Assembly: GCF_037975245.1 (NCBI RefSeq) | Contig: NC_092563.1 | Location: 24,026,960 to 24,090,959, forward strand | Reading direction: 5' to 3' | Source: Apostichopus japonicus | Lineage: Eukaryota; Echinodermata; Holothuroidea; Aspidochirotida; Stichopodidae | Length of the DNA stretch: 64,000 bases | In this document: positions 1-13,800 of the stretch, piece by piece | How positions within the stretch are numbered: the stretch's first letter is position 1 | Layout of the letters: every line of letters begins with the position of its first letter | The notes under the pieces: generated by a model | What the model saw: only the letters and a program-made list of their open reading frames with translations | The model's database searches: none | Told to the model about the DNA's origin: nothing | Made by a program: the position numbers and the translations under genes

Positions 1-1197
1 CTTACACTTTCATGTAACTTGCTACAAACGTACCGCAGCGGAGGTAAAATATATATTCCTCGAGCAATCATCTAGGAATGAAACTCCTATTAGGACTTAA
101 CACATGCAGCAACGGTTTAATTCCTCAGGGTATCAATCCCTCCCGATCCCCTACTGTCAACTCCAGTGGTTCTAAAGATAACCTGGTCTTCTCTCTCCAA
201 TCAGTGAAACGTTTAAGTGAATTAATCCACTGGCCCAGATATCTCTACTATAGCTCAATTAATTCTCTCTCTCTCGTGGCATTTAGTACTCTTGCCCAGG
301 TACAATTCAACAGACCGACGACCAACCAATAGGTATTACAGAGTTGACCTGCATTTTATAATACTGAATCAGACACAGCAGGAATGGAGGAAGAAGATGA
401 TGTGTAAATGCTCTGCTGGAAAATTATTTTCAGAGATTCTGTTTGAGGGGTGCTTGAGGGCAGTATTTTAAACAGGCTTGGGGTTCAAGACAGCTGAGTA
501 AATAGATACTTTATTTGAATTTATTTAATTCAGAATTTTGAGTTCAAATAGGTCATCAAGAGATCAAAACTATTCCAAGGAGCATTTATGAATTATGAAG
601 CAGATATTTTGATTGTGATGAAGTTTGTGACCCCATCCCCAATCTTTTTACTCATGATTCAGATTCCAAAAGCAACATGAATTTGTCTTCTTTACAAATC
701 AGCACTTATCAAAAATCATTAATACATACTAAAGAACAAATGACTGAATCTTCATGGTACATTGTTTTATATACTAACTTTTGCTTTTATAACCAGAAGG
801 TTAGAGGGTGGGGGGGGGGGGGGGAAGGGGGCATGATGGTAAACAAGCATAGGATGCTCAAGAATAAATTCCCAGGGTAAAAAATCAGCTTTACCAGTTT
901 TAAAGTAATTGCTCTGTTATTTCTGACTGCATTCCTGCTTTCACGATAACACCCAGTATGCCACATCACATGAAAGCCATTAACAGAACCGAACGAAAGT
1001 CTTGCGGACGAATCATGTACAACTACAAGAGGCAACCGTCCGCAAGGTTTTCATCGCCGATGTACTTTGCTGTCATCGTAATTAAAATGCTGCAGTAAAT
1101 CAGAGACTGGGGTGACTTACGGCGTCCTTGCTGGTACGTACACTACACTGCTATTAGACACGCTCGTGTCTGGGTGCAGCCAATAACCGTCTGCTCC

Positions 1198-1272
1198 TCA
1201 CGGACGTCTACCCACGGATATCTAACCACCGATATCTCACCACGGACATCTAACCACGGATATCTCACGGAT
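1198..1272. repeat. Short CACGGATATCTAAC tandem repeat
   Basis: About five copies of a 14-16-bp motif with CGGATATC/CGGACATC variants. Confidence 0.75.
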
Positions 1273-2894
1273 TGCTAACAGCCGAACGGGTGGGTGGCTA
1301 GTAGTATGTACGATCCATAAATCAAAACAGCAAACAGCTCGATACGTTATGTAAAAGCAAACTGAATGATGAGTGCATGCTTGGTGAATATTATTAAAAC
1401 TCTGGCTATAATCCATCCATAGGTGTAAATACAAATGATTTTTTCATCTCTCTCAGTAACTAAGGAGAATTTGATTTTTGCTGGAGGTTTATTTAAATTC
1501 TGGTTTGAATAGTGGAACTGTCCAATGATGGTAACATTCAGAATAACATGGCTCTTCACATCCTCCCCACCCCCCTCCACTTATTTTCTGCAATGTCAAT
1601 TTTTACAATAATATAAACAGGGAATATTTCGTCCAGTGTCGTATAGAGAAATTGCAGAGCAAAAATGGGCAAATTTCATTTTCAAAGCTCAGAGTTGTCT
1701 GGTTGTTTTTGTACACAGGATCCATAGTATTTATAACAGACAAAATTCAGAGCCTTCAATAATACTGTAACAAATTTGAATACTAAAATTATTCCCGATG
1801 TAAACCTAGCTGGCTGTGAAACTCTTCATATCACTATCAATTTGCAAAAGAACCAAAAAAGGTATACATTAAAAAAATATTACTTTTACACTTTCTATTA
1901 CACAGGCTCTCTAGTGGATAAGCAGTTTGCTAACAGTTTTATTTTATTTTGATTAAAAAAATATTAACTGTTAGGGTGATTCGAAATTGTTTTTAATTTT
2001 TTTTTTTTATCTACATGGTTGATCTTTTCAACATTGTTCTATCCATCCTGGACTTACTTTTCTTTCTACAATTGTTTTGTTTAATAAAAGAAAGAAGCAA
2101 AACAACAGTAATCGTTAAGATACAAATCTTCACAGGTTTATCGCGTGGTGGTACTGCATCATACTAGATGCATTGTGGTAAAATGAAGGAGTTGTGTTAG
2201 TAAGGATGACTGGGTTTTGAATGCTATTTTTCTTGTCCAAAATATCTCTGCACTTTCAATGAACTTTGTTAACAGTTAGTCCTCCCCCCACTTCCAGTTC
2301 CCCTCTCTCTCTCTCCTGTTCAGGTAATTATAACAAAAATACACTCAATTTTAACCATGATCGTTCTTGATTGAGATAAAATGGTAAAACAAGGCAATGA
2401 TCATTCAAAAGTGAAACCATGATAGAAAAAAAAACTTACAAAACAAAAAGTACTCAGTTATTCACCGACTGCCTGTCTGAAGTTTGTGAAGGCAACATTG
2501 ATCATATGCCATATTGCAAATGCAAGGCGTCATTGAATTAAGTGGCAACAGGCTGACTAGGTTCTGATAACTGGTGTGGTCAAAATAATAAAATATTAAC
2601 AAAAGTAGTCAGATGTGAAAGTCACCAGCAGATACAACAACCGACTCAGAATAAACAAATCGTGACATCGAGAGAAAAGTTTAAAAAAAAATTTTTGTTG
2701 TAAATGTGACACTTCCGAAGACTCCAACTCTTCCAAACTTGAATCATCTCGAGTAACACCAACATCCAGAGATCAAGCTTCCTGATGGACTTGGTTTCTG
2801 TTCCATTCAGAGTAAATTGATCTTGATGACGCGAAAGATAAGTAAACCATGATAAGTCTTCTGTCTGCAAACGAACTGTAAAATTAAGAAGACA

Positions 2895-3115
2895 TGAGGG
2901 TATCAAATACAAAAAGGTATCAAATCAAGGGTATCAAATACAAAGAGTATCACAAAAAATGAGGGTATCAAATCAAAGGGTATCAAATACAAAGGGTATA
3001 AAAAAAACAAAAAATGAGGGTATCAAATACAAAAGGGTATCAAATCAAATCAAAGGGTATCAAATACAAAGGGTATCAAAAACACAAAAAACGAGGGTAT
3101 CAAATGCAAAAAGTC
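2895..3115. repeat. GGGTATCAAATACAAA minisatellite
   Basis: About a dozen irregular copies of GGGTATCAAATACAAA or GGGTATCAAATCAA occur, with AAAAAATGA spacers. Low complexity, no gene. Confidence 0.85.
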
Positions 3116-3935
3116 CCAAGTCAGATATCGGTGTAAATGAAGCAACAGTCTAATGCACACTATTAGTCTCAACATTAAATATTACCTAAATATTCCAAGG
3201 TGGTCATTTTTTATTTATATCAGCCACAAAATTTCGAACAATAAAATTTGCTGAAATGTTTTCAAAAATGCTTTTCCTGGAGGTTCTAACCGGCCAAAAT
3301 ATATTTCCCGGACAATTAGAATAGTAATTTTCAGGAGTGTTCGGGAATGTTACTGTGCATTCGAACCGACACTGTAATTGTAATAAAATATGATTACAAG
3401 AACAAAATATTTTTAAACCTTTCAAAGAACCTTGCAAGGCTTACTTCTCTCTCTTTCATGTTTCTTTTTTACTTCTAATTTCTTTTTTTCTTCTTTTCCT
3501 TTTCAATATATTTGAGTTTGGTGATTTTTCAAAATTGTTTCAAGAAGTGATACGATCATTCTCGTAACCAAGGAGAATGAGAAAACAAGCCTTGTTGCTG
3601 TTGTTTGATTTTCCAGAAATATAGTCATTGACAATTTAAAGAACAGAAAGCAAAACCTATGCCATGTGCTGTGTTAAATGGTGTGTGACTCGCAGATGGT
3701 CGCAACAATGCTCGACTACAAACAAAATTAAATGAATTTCAGCATTTTATACCTAAAAGTAGAATGAGCAAATAAGACCTGTGGCAGCTGCTGCAATGTT
3801 TTTTTTCTATTTACATTCTTTATAAGATATATTGATACTGACTGCATTTTGATAGACTTTTTTCCAAAAAGAAGAAGGCAAAAAAGTGCATGTATCTCAT
3901 GAAAGTGATAATTGAGAAAGAAAAGGAGAATTATA

Positions 3936-3954
3936 TATACATATATGTATATAT

Positions 3955-4007
<53 letters not shown>

Positions 4008-4098
4008 GTATATATATATATGATATATATATATTTTTATATATATTTTCCAACTCATTACGATTTTCATTTATATATATATATATATATATATATCA
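3936..4098. repeat. (TA)n microsatellite, interrupted
   Basis: Blocks of TA dinucleotides at 3958-4000, 4014-4050 and 4073-4096, with TATATG interruptions. The open frame here is simple sequence. Confidence 0.95.
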
Positions 4099-5879
4099 AG
4101 TTGATATGAGATTTTAGTATAAAAACAGCTTCAAAATAAAAGAAAATTATCAAAATCAAGTCAATTTGGAACTGCTTTTAAGTAACAATCATTTCATTTT
4201 TGACAAAGACGCCCACAACTTTACATATTCCTGAATGTAATTTGTTATTTCTGATGCTTGACAATATTATGACATTGGCACATCGTCTCCATTACATATT
4301 AGTTTTAACACTGCATATAATCAAGAGATTTCTCAGATTTTCCAATCTGATAGTAATTTATTAATAGCCAAGAAACATTATCTACCACCCTGAGATGATT
4401 ACAGACACCCCCCCCCCCCCGGCGATTGCCTGGTAGTTCATTGCTTGCTGTACCGTACAATCACCTTGCTTCATTATCATCAGCATGAAATGAAAATTCA
4501 TTATTTTCTGTACGATCAGCCAAAATAAAACAACATATATATACCCACCCCTTGGGGATGAAATTTTTAATCACTGCATCATCGTTAGTTGCACTGAACT
4601 TGTCTCTCAAGCCAGCGATGAACATAATCCATCCCAACAATGGTACCCCCCTCCCCCCCCCATCCCACGCAATCATTGATCTTTTGACTATTTAACATTT
4701 CAAAACTTTTAACCTTCACAAATAACGAATTCGTATAAGATAAAACAATCACAAGTTTAATGATATCGCCACCTTAAAGTATTATCACAGTTGAGTTTTA
4801 ATTGTAAGTGTATCCCAGAAAGAAAATGCAGCTCCACGAACGAGAGATGCATATATATATCCTTCTCATATTCTTCGCATACAAGAACCATTTCCTACGG
4901 ATATTTGGGAGTTGGGTAACTGGGTGACATCACCCTTAGTGCTCCATCAAGCATTCAGAATATGCAATATGAATAACACTTATTAGATCGTTGGTCTACA
5001 CAGCCTTCACACGAACAGCATTCATCCTTTTTCCATTTATAATGCTTCGTAATCCCAAGGTCACACATCTTGTCTACTCCGAGACATTACGACATCAGCC
5101 GTGAGGATGGTAACAGTCTGACGTTTTACGATATATATATATATTTTCTTTGCTCAAAAGCTGTGACTAATATTGAGAATTCGTATCCCGAGGGGCTCTG
5201 CTGAAAATAACTGCAACGCTTGTGATACAAGTTTGGTGGTTCAAGCGATGTTAATTTGGATTATAACAAAGTATTTGTTCAGTTTTGTGATTAAATATTC
5301 ACACGATTAGAAAATATTGTTGTTCAAAGAGAGAGAGAGAGAGAGGTGGAGAGAGAAGTGAATACATAATGTGTGTGAAGTGAGAAGGTATTCCTTCCTT
5401 TATAAAACCCCTACAGATACAGTACATGCTGTGTCAGGGCAAATTTTGAAGGGTTTTGCTCTGGTCTTCCTTCAGACAACCTTCGGACAACTAGGTCTAA
5501 TGTTGCTGTTGCCCAAACAGCAAATTTGGTTGGTCCAAAAGGATAAACAAGGAATGACAAATATATACACTGTAGGAGGGATGTTATATTAAGCTATAGC
5601 TTTTGTGAATAGAACACCAAGCATTGGGCCAAATAATTCCTCTTTGAGTGGGTCCATATAGGTCTTCCCCAAATGTTGCTTTATTTCTGTATCTCCATGG
5701 AGGATGATATCAATTTATCATTTAACCCACTCGCGGTTATTTACGGAAATGCAATCTGAATTTGATGTAAACAAACTGACGAACAGAAATTTTGTCGTCT
5801 CGGGACGACAGAACGACCATTAAAAATTTGCCCTGTTTGTGTTACAGTTAAAACATTATATTACCAATAACACAGATAT

Positions 5880-6034
5880 TGTTGCTATTGGCTTTTACAT
5901 TTTATGCCTTACTGGTTCTATATATTTAATATTTAGGTTTTTATTACTATTTGTTTTTAGGTTTTACATTTGTAAAGTGCTTTGAGCAGCTTTGCTGATT
6001 ATGCACTATATAAATATTACTTATTATTATTATG
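5880..6034 (+). mobile_element. 3' tail of a V-SINE/L2-type retroposon
   Basis: The stretch TGTAAAGTGCTTTGAGCAG, TTTGCTGATTATGCACTATA and TAAATATTACTTATTATTATT (about 5974-6032) is the classic 3' end shared by V-SINE-type SINEs and their L2-like partner LINEs, with a TTA-rich tail. The 5' border is not resolved. Confidence 0.6.
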
Positions 6035-7484
6035 ATAGACAGTAGCATTTAGTTTTCCTGTGTTCATTACCAAAGTTGCCCGAGTAGACCCATCTCTGTA
6101 CTAAGTCATGCCAGAGAATGTCTTATTTCACAGTAATTCCATGTTGAGTACATTAGTTTTCGTTTTGGATTGACCAAACATACAAACTACAAAGTATGTA
6201 CAGTATGTTTAAAATGAGTCACTAAGAACCTCTTCACTAGCAGTTCAAAGCTACTATTGATTGGCTCCGACATAGCAACTTGAAAACTATATTTTTTTTC
6301 TTCTCCCAATTTCGGAGTTTTTTGTGATAACTAGATGTATGAATGGATATTTAAAGTGTGGATTAATATGATGTAGACAAAACCATCGCACAGAAGCAAA
6401 CGTTCTTCTTTCACTTATAAATGTAACAGCAATATATCGAGATATTTCACACACATGTATTTCATATGAGGAGTAAGATTTACTGGAGAAATAATAATTA
6501 TGAAAACACTTGGCAAGATTAAAATGCCAACCATTTTCCAAGATAATGTAAAACTGTCACATAGTAAGTATATGGGCTTGATCCTAGAGAGAAGTTGGCA
6601 ATTTATATCTTCTCAGATTCAGATTCTGTAGTACAATGCAATGGTTTCTCTATTGTAATGAAATATATGATACATGTGGGGAATCAAAATCAACTGCCTA
6701 CTTCATTTATTCTAACTCTAATTCAGTCTGAAAATTCCATTATTTGACAAAATAGGCTATTCTTAGAATTGATTACTCATCTAAAAATACTACCAGCAGC
6801 ATCTAAGTATTGTTTTGGATCCAAAGTTAAGAATCTGAGCAAACATTTCACAGATGCACGCACGCACACACGCAATCTTGTTTTCTATTAGCTACAAAGT
6901 TCTGATGACATTTCCCTTTATTCTAACCTTTTGTCTGGACACCCAATGACAATTGTTCTCTATTGTTCGACTGCAACTGGTGACAGAAATTTCTTTTGTC
7001 CCATGTCACCAGCTGTGAGACTTAGACATGCCCACACGTGTGCACAAACACAACAACAAAATGTTTTAACGCCAAAAAGGTATTAATTCTAGCACAAACA
7101 TATAGGTGAATGAGATGAAAACACTGCGGACACATATATGTGTTACTTCACTATGTGTGTTGCCTTCACATACATGCAGTAGTAAAGTAGCACAACTGCA
7201 CATATATGTGCTACTTAACTATGTGTGTGACCTTCACACACTGTAGCATACCGTTAGCATCATATACACCACCTTGCTGATAATCCTGATATTTCATTAT
7301 TGCACAATGTGCAATGTGTCAATATTGTGTCTAATCAATTAATTGTCTGGGTTCGTTAGTGACATGCTGAATCATCATCGGTCAATGTCAACTCACTGGA
7401 GAGAAACCCTATTACAACTGTGGGCATCTCTACACCTCATCAACCTCCAAACTTGATATATGAACCTTTAATGCAGTTGCCAAG

Positions 7485-8060
7485 GTAGTGTTCACTCACA
7501 ACCAAGTTGGTTGAAAGTGACACGCCAGAGATGCCAATGAAACGAAGAATAGTTCTCTGTGTATAACAGTCCATAGTTATACAGTATAGTTATACTGTGT
7601 TATATAGTTATATACAACATAGTCACTCACAACAATGTTGATTGAATGTGATACGCCAGAGATGCCAATGAAACGAAGAATAGTTCTCTGTGTATAACAG
7701 TCCGTAGTTTTACAACTACTTTATACTGTGTTATATAGTTATACTGTGTATAACAGTCCATAATATACAGTATAGTTATACTGCGCTATATAGTTATACT
7801 GTATATAACAGTCCATAGTTATACAGTACTATAGCTTCACTATGTTAAATCGAAGAATAGTTCTCTGTGTATAACAGTCCATAGTTATACAACTTATAGT
7901 TATACTGTGTTAAATAGTTATACTGTGTATAACATTCCATAACATACAGTATGTCCATAACATACTGCGATATATAGTTATACTGTGTATAACAGTCCAT
8001 AGTTATACAGTATAGTTACACTGTTTTATATAGTTATATACTGTGTATAACAGTCCATAG
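7485..8060. repeat. Degenerate AT-rich satellite with internal dyads
   Basis: Units of about 55 bp are made of ATAACAGTCCATAGTTATAC, AGTATAGTTATACTG and TGTTATATAGTTATACTG. They are embedded in two larger units that start GCCAGAGATGCCAATGAAAC and GAAGAATAGTTCTCTG (7530 and 7654, partly again at 7853). The AGTTATAC/GTATAACT words are inverted relative to one another and could form cruciforms. Confidence 0.8.
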
Positions 8061-8273
8061 CAACCTACACCTAAACTCTTGAAGATTGAGATAATAGTTC
8101 ATTCTTTCCAAAGTACAATCATGAGATATGTACTGTATGTCTACAATTGAAATGGTGCACTGTTGAACACTACATATAACACACCAATGACAATGCAGCT
8201 TTCCTGGTATTGTCTATAGCATACGTGTACAATACAAGGAGAAACAACAAACGAAACAGACCGCAAGCCTACA

Positions 8274-8335
8274 AGTGTCACATCAAACTAGTGTCACATC
8301 AAACTAGTGTCACATCAAACTAGTGTCACATCAAA
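8274..8335. repeat. 16-bp tandem repeat, four copies
   Basis: AGTGTCACATCAAACT is repeated four times head to tail, nearly perfectly, with the last copy degenerating. Confidence 0.9.
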
Positions 8336-10754
8336 AAGTACAAGTCTACCCATAATGCAACTGCTGACCTCTGTATTGTTAGTGATTCAGTGGTGTTAAT
8401 TACTTTCGTTTAGGACATACTTTCTTATTTTATTCAGATCTCTTTGGACAAAATATGATCTTTTGTTTAATATATACCAAGGCAAGTGCATGGTTTCACT
8501 CGATTCTAATGGTCCATTCTTTTGGCAATTTCGTTAAAAGGTTCAAGCACTTTGCAATTTTCTGGATCGAAAGGATCGAAAGGCATTATAAGCAGCTAAA
8601 AGAATTTACAAAGCCATCAATAAAATATACATATCCACTCACTGGACATTATATTACAAGTGCTATAAAGATCAGTGCCAAATAATCATCCACACTATCA
8701 AAGGTTTTTAGTGCTCTGTTGACAATAAATCATAAATTTCGCTTTCAAATGGACTATTGTTTTGCATTTTTCCACGAAATGTCAGTCTCTGCTATTTCAA
8801 TTTACTACAATTTCGATTGATTAAAAAGGTGATGGTTAACTCAGGATAAAAAAATTGTATGTTGAAATTATCAATCTACTGTAGAAAGTTCCTGCAATTC
8901 AACTTTGCCTCAAATTTGTCAGAAATGCTTGAATGGTAAAATTGGCGTTAGCTCGAAGGACATTTTTCGACCAAGCATTTCTACTAAGTGATATGAAAGC
9001 AAAGACTCTGAAGAGGCAGACAAATGATTTGAACAAATCATAGAGCTGATAAAAAGGAACTTAAGATAGCGATACCAGGAATCCTGATGCAGAGTGGAGG
9101 GGGGGGGGGTGCAGGGGGGAATTGGCCAGAAGTCATAACAATGTTCAGTGATGTTCCAAGTGTGCCTGCAACTTCCTGAGGGAGGGGGAAGCAGCTGGTG
9201 GTGGTAGGGGTGGAGGAAGAGGGATGGATAATCCTCTACCAGTTTGGCATGAACTGTCAAAGATGATCGTCTTGTCAGTATATCTGACATCTTAACACAG
9301 TATTACAGCAATGCCTTCATCAGACATGCAATCGGTCGCGTTAAACGGAACTGATTACTTTAGAGTTATAAACAGCACTGCCCTGTGCTGCGCTTCTGTA
9401 TGTTTAACCTAAGATATACTGCAACTTGGATCAAAATCAGTCAACTATCATTAAGCTTTTACAGACTAAAGTTTACTTCCCTCAACGGAGAATTTCCTCG
9501 TTTGAATTGTCTTATTTAATAATTCTCCTCAACGTCCTAGAATCACTGGTATGAATGCACTATTGGAAGCTGGGGTCGGAAAGGGAAAAATACGGATCCA
9601 TTTACAAACAAGAGTCTGTATTCCAAACACCTTATTCCTTAACTTTACCTACTCCAAGCACAATACACTGAGAAAGGAAGTCAATAATGTGCCAACCTCT
9701 CTTATCAATTCATATTATGCCAACCAGGAAGTAAACATAATCCAGCCTGTACACAACAATGGGTACATTGTATGACACTGTGCAATGTTTCCCACACTGT
9801 ATATATGGTCAAGACTATCAGCTCAGTTTTGTGTGAAACTACAATTTTATGTGGGAAGGGGGGGAGAGGGGAGGGAAGGGGGTTAAGACTAGGAGAGAGA
9901 ACATGACAGAACTTTCAAACAACATGCTGGCAATGTTGGAAAGATTGGGTAAACACACTGTAATTGTTATATAGTTCAAACATTCATAAATATACGAGAT
10001 GCCACAGAAATGTCTGACTGCATTTAGAAATAAGTACTGGTAGCTACACATGTAGGTTTTAGGTAGGTTACAGTGCATGTTGATAGTAGCAAAGCATGAT
10101 AGTGTTCATCACTACTGTATATATATGTAATTTCCTTCGTAAATACTGAAGCCGAGATCTTTTGAAATCTATTTTCACAACTAGCATGTATACATTGAGA
10201 TATATATACATACAAGATCTTTGGAGATACATGTAAGGATCAAGCGCATTAGGATCGTTATGACAACGCCATCAGTAGAAACGTTAATGATCCCCCATTG
10301 GTCAATCTCAGAATACTTCTAATATTCTTCACAAAAAAAAATTGTCCAATTTTAGAGTTTTGTTTTTCATTAAATCAACATTCTGTACTTTTTGCATTCT
10401 TATAGTAACACATGCAAAGCAAGCATTCAAAATATGTGACGATTCTCTTCATTATTTCATGCGAGACCTGAATATTGTCAAGCTAACTGAGCTGCTTTGT
10501 AATGGTAGTTTAGTATCAATTGCTTTCGATGATTTACCAAAACTTTTTAATATTCTCCACTTTTTTTACAAATGTGATACATTTAATATACAGCAAACAA
10601 AATGTTGAGATGAGAATCTATGTAATGTTTACTACGCATTCATAAACCTTCATTCCATGAAAAGCTTGGGATGTTGTTATGAAATTAATCCATTGCAGAC
10701 CTATTAATGCACTGTGCTAAGATCTTGTACCATTTTCTATTACGGTTTTGCGGA

Positions 10755-10760
10755 TACTTA
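10755..10760 (-). other. Splice donor 16 nt downstream of the ZNRF stop codon
   Basis: On the minus strand GAACCG|GTAAGT follows the TGA by 16 bases and is a near-perfect donor. It suggests that the 3' UTR continues in another exon at lower coordinates. A junction this close to the stop would not be expected to trigger nonsense-mediated decay. I could not identify the 3' UTR exon, and I saw no AATAAA on the minus strand in the next few hundred bases. Confidence 0.6.
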
Positions 10761-10776
10761 CCGGTTCAAACTCGGC

Positions 10777-10834
10777 TCAATCTAGAGGGTGCTCCGGGCA
10801 AGAACGGTTCCTCTCAAACCACATATCTATACAC
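10777..10834 (-). CDS. znrf2: ZNRF coding exon 4 (RING C-terminus and stop)
   Basis: After a TTTTCTCAG acceptor the exon supplies the last base of Thr216 and then CIDMWFERNRSCPEHPLD followed by TGA. It carries the last RING ligands C217, C228 and H231. Family members usually read CIDxWFEVNRSCPEHP, so Met and Arg here are local substitutions away from the zinc ligands. Confidence 0.93.
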
Positions 10835-13800
10835 CTGAGAAAAGAGAGAAGATGATTATAACATAAAAAATGACATGCTGAATGAGGTTATCTTTACTAT
10901 AAAATGAATTTCCTATAGAAAATATGCAAATAGGAAGAACAATGGATCAAGATTGAACAACATGGAGAGGTGCTTTAGCGGTAAAATGTTAGCATACGCA
11001 TGGTAGCGGGATAATAGTCTTGAAGAGATTGCTGTTTCTGTGACAGAAAATTCAGAGATTAAATAACCGTTTATATTATCAAAGATCAAATTTAATCATA
11101 GCTGTCAAATGTTAGGATTCTACACAGACCTGTCACAGTAGGGGTTATCCAGGGGATATGTTCTCATCTCACGCATAGAGATGCTGTACAGAGATGTGAT
11201 TGAACTGTCTAAGGGTAGACATCTCTCGTATTATTTCCTTAAATTCCTTGCCTGTTTGTGTTAACTTAACAAACTTACTGGATAGGCTACTTGAAAAATG
11301 ATCAACGTCAAGCTTATACTGTTTCTTCTCAATAAATGCACTTTTCTAATAAGTTTTAGTACTGTAACAAATGATGCCTACAATCAAGTCAAGACTAATT
11401 TCCTCATTAATTAAAATCTACCTCAAGATCTTAAAGTTCACAAGGCATCTCAAATGATGCTCTTTTTCTTTCCTTCCCCCCCCCCCCAATTTTTTGTTGT
11501 TTTTGGAATCACTGGGAATATCCTTAGTAGTGAACTTTTAGTGGTATATTTGTAAGTTGTGTGTGTACAGTATGTCTAATTTTCAGAAAATGTTTAGGAA
11601 AGGCAGACAGATTTAAATATTTATATAAACCTGTTTTCAGAGCAGACCATATTATTGTTAGTCTACAAATATTCTTCAGTGTTTCATGCTACATTTCATC
11701 AGCTACATTTCATGCTACTATCACATCACAATGGTAATTGATCAATTGTATGGTGACCATGTACTTTAACCTCCATCATCACAATAGCTGTGTATGCAAA
11801 CTGCACTGCTTGTTATTGTATGAAGCAATTACCTTCACACTGTATCAAACCAACAACAGCGTACAATACAAAGAAATGACAAAAGGGTAGGAAAACGAAA
11901 GAATCAATGACAACAGGTAAGGAAAGGCCAAGGACACAAAAGGATGGTATGATCTTAGAATCTGTATGTACTGCAATCACTGGGACGGTCCCTTCTACCC
12001 CAGAATGGGGATACAACTTGTAAAGCAGTACAAACTCTATGAGACTCACAATTTAACACATAAATGCTGTATTGCTGTACATGTTAGGAAATAATTAAAG
12101 GCGTTAAACAGAATTACAAAGAGTGCTGAGGAAGATGGTCGTCATTATCAACCTAACTGAAAAGAGTGGATTTGTCATTTGATGACATGAAAGATTTATT
12201 TTGAGTTTTTAATGTTCAAAGTTTATTCGCTGTTGTCGCTTATTTTCTTTTGTTGCAAGTTATGTAAGTTGAACACACTACGGAAAAGGTTTAGTATTAC
12301 CATATTCAGGCTGTGCTTTCGGTAAACATACATTTCAATTTGAAAAGGAAAATATGAAAGGAAAATATGAAAGCACATTATGAAAGAGACACTAAGAGAA
12401 ACTGAGATATCTTTCACATCCTAGAAGGTGCTATTACTTTAAAGCAGCATTTTGCGTCCTTTTTTATGATATTTCTCAACCTCACTGACTCCACTATGCC
12501 ATAACGACATACATAACTAGCTTATCTATTTAAATCTTACTTCAAATAGTGGCATAAAAGTCGAAAAATTTGCAACTTTCAACTTTGTTTTTCTCCAAGA
12601 TATTTAAAGTCATCAATTTGTGGCCAAAAATGTGCCATAAAGTCCAGAGTGGTGTCAATGCTGGAAGTTTACCGCCTCATTAAAGTCCCAATTATACAGA
12701 GCATGTTTCATTCAGGAGACTTTCGGTATTAACTGAAAGATTAGAAACTTGAAAAATGTAATTCTTGGCTTGGACAGGATTCAATCCATGCAGTGACCTC
12801 AGGGGTTAGTTGAGGCCTTGATTTTGTATGCTCTTTACCCAATACTTTCTTTGCAGTTTTACATGTTTGAAAGAATTAAACTTTGAACCAGAAAACAGGT
12901 TTTGACAGTTCACGACGGTGCCAAAATGAAATGCGAAGATTTACTTACGTTTTATGATATATACAAAGACAAGGTAACCTTGCGATAGTATCTCCCTGCT
13001 CTAATTCTTCTAAACATATAACACACTCCCCTGAGTCGATTTCCAAGACGTCCTCTGTAAACAAAAAAATAAAGAAGGAGAAAAAATAAATGATATAGTA
13101 ATTGATCTCTGTATATCTACTGTACCAATTAAATAAAATCAATCAATTTGAATAAGGAAATGTGTCTAATACAAGACTTTACTGAACACGCTCACAGATA
13201 TATCTATAATACATCATTTACCATCTAGCACTAAAGATGAACTGGTCATGCATGCATTAGAGATTCTTCAGATATTGTTCGAATAAAGATCAGAGAAGAT
13301 TTTAAATCTGGTATCGCATCGCAAAATGCTATGAGTGCAGAATGGTGGAATTGTTATATAAGTCTATATGTCCATTAATGTAAAATGCCACAGGTCACAT
13401 AATCAGAGGAGGTCAAAGGTCATGGTTGATACTGTTCAATAAAAGTAAGATCAGGGAAGAATCTATCTCACCAGTATCTCTTCGCAAAATACTTTGCGAA
13501 ACGGTCAAGCCTAAAGATGTGCTGTATCGCATTGTTTACACTCAGGAACCATAGTATTCATGAGAGACAAAACTGGGAGACTTCAAAAAGGCTATAATAT
13601 CATATAAATAACCAGCAGTTATTTTTACGACACTTAAGCGAAGGGCTTATGGATTACAACTTTCACGTCGGGTGGCTTCCAATTCAACATTGTAACTCAA
13701 ATTTGGAATCTTTTCAATTTAGAAAGTCATTTCAGATGGGAAAACCGTAAATTACTCTTGGATGAAAAAACCCACCTTACTATGACCCTGTCGGGGATCG

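Larger units (their letters stand above)
1..10754. other. Downstream flank of ZNRF, no gene seen
   Basis: AT-rich DNA with the minisatellites, microsatellite, SINE tail and poly(G/C) tracts listed separately. Open frames up to 123 codons (8919-9290, minus) are within chance expectation. A 3' UTR exon of ZNRF may lie here but was not located. Confidence 0.7.

Noticed and set aside
8919-9290. 123-codon minus-strand open frame
   Set aside because: It crosses a poly(G) tract and has low-complexity Pro/Ser/His content; it looks like chance.
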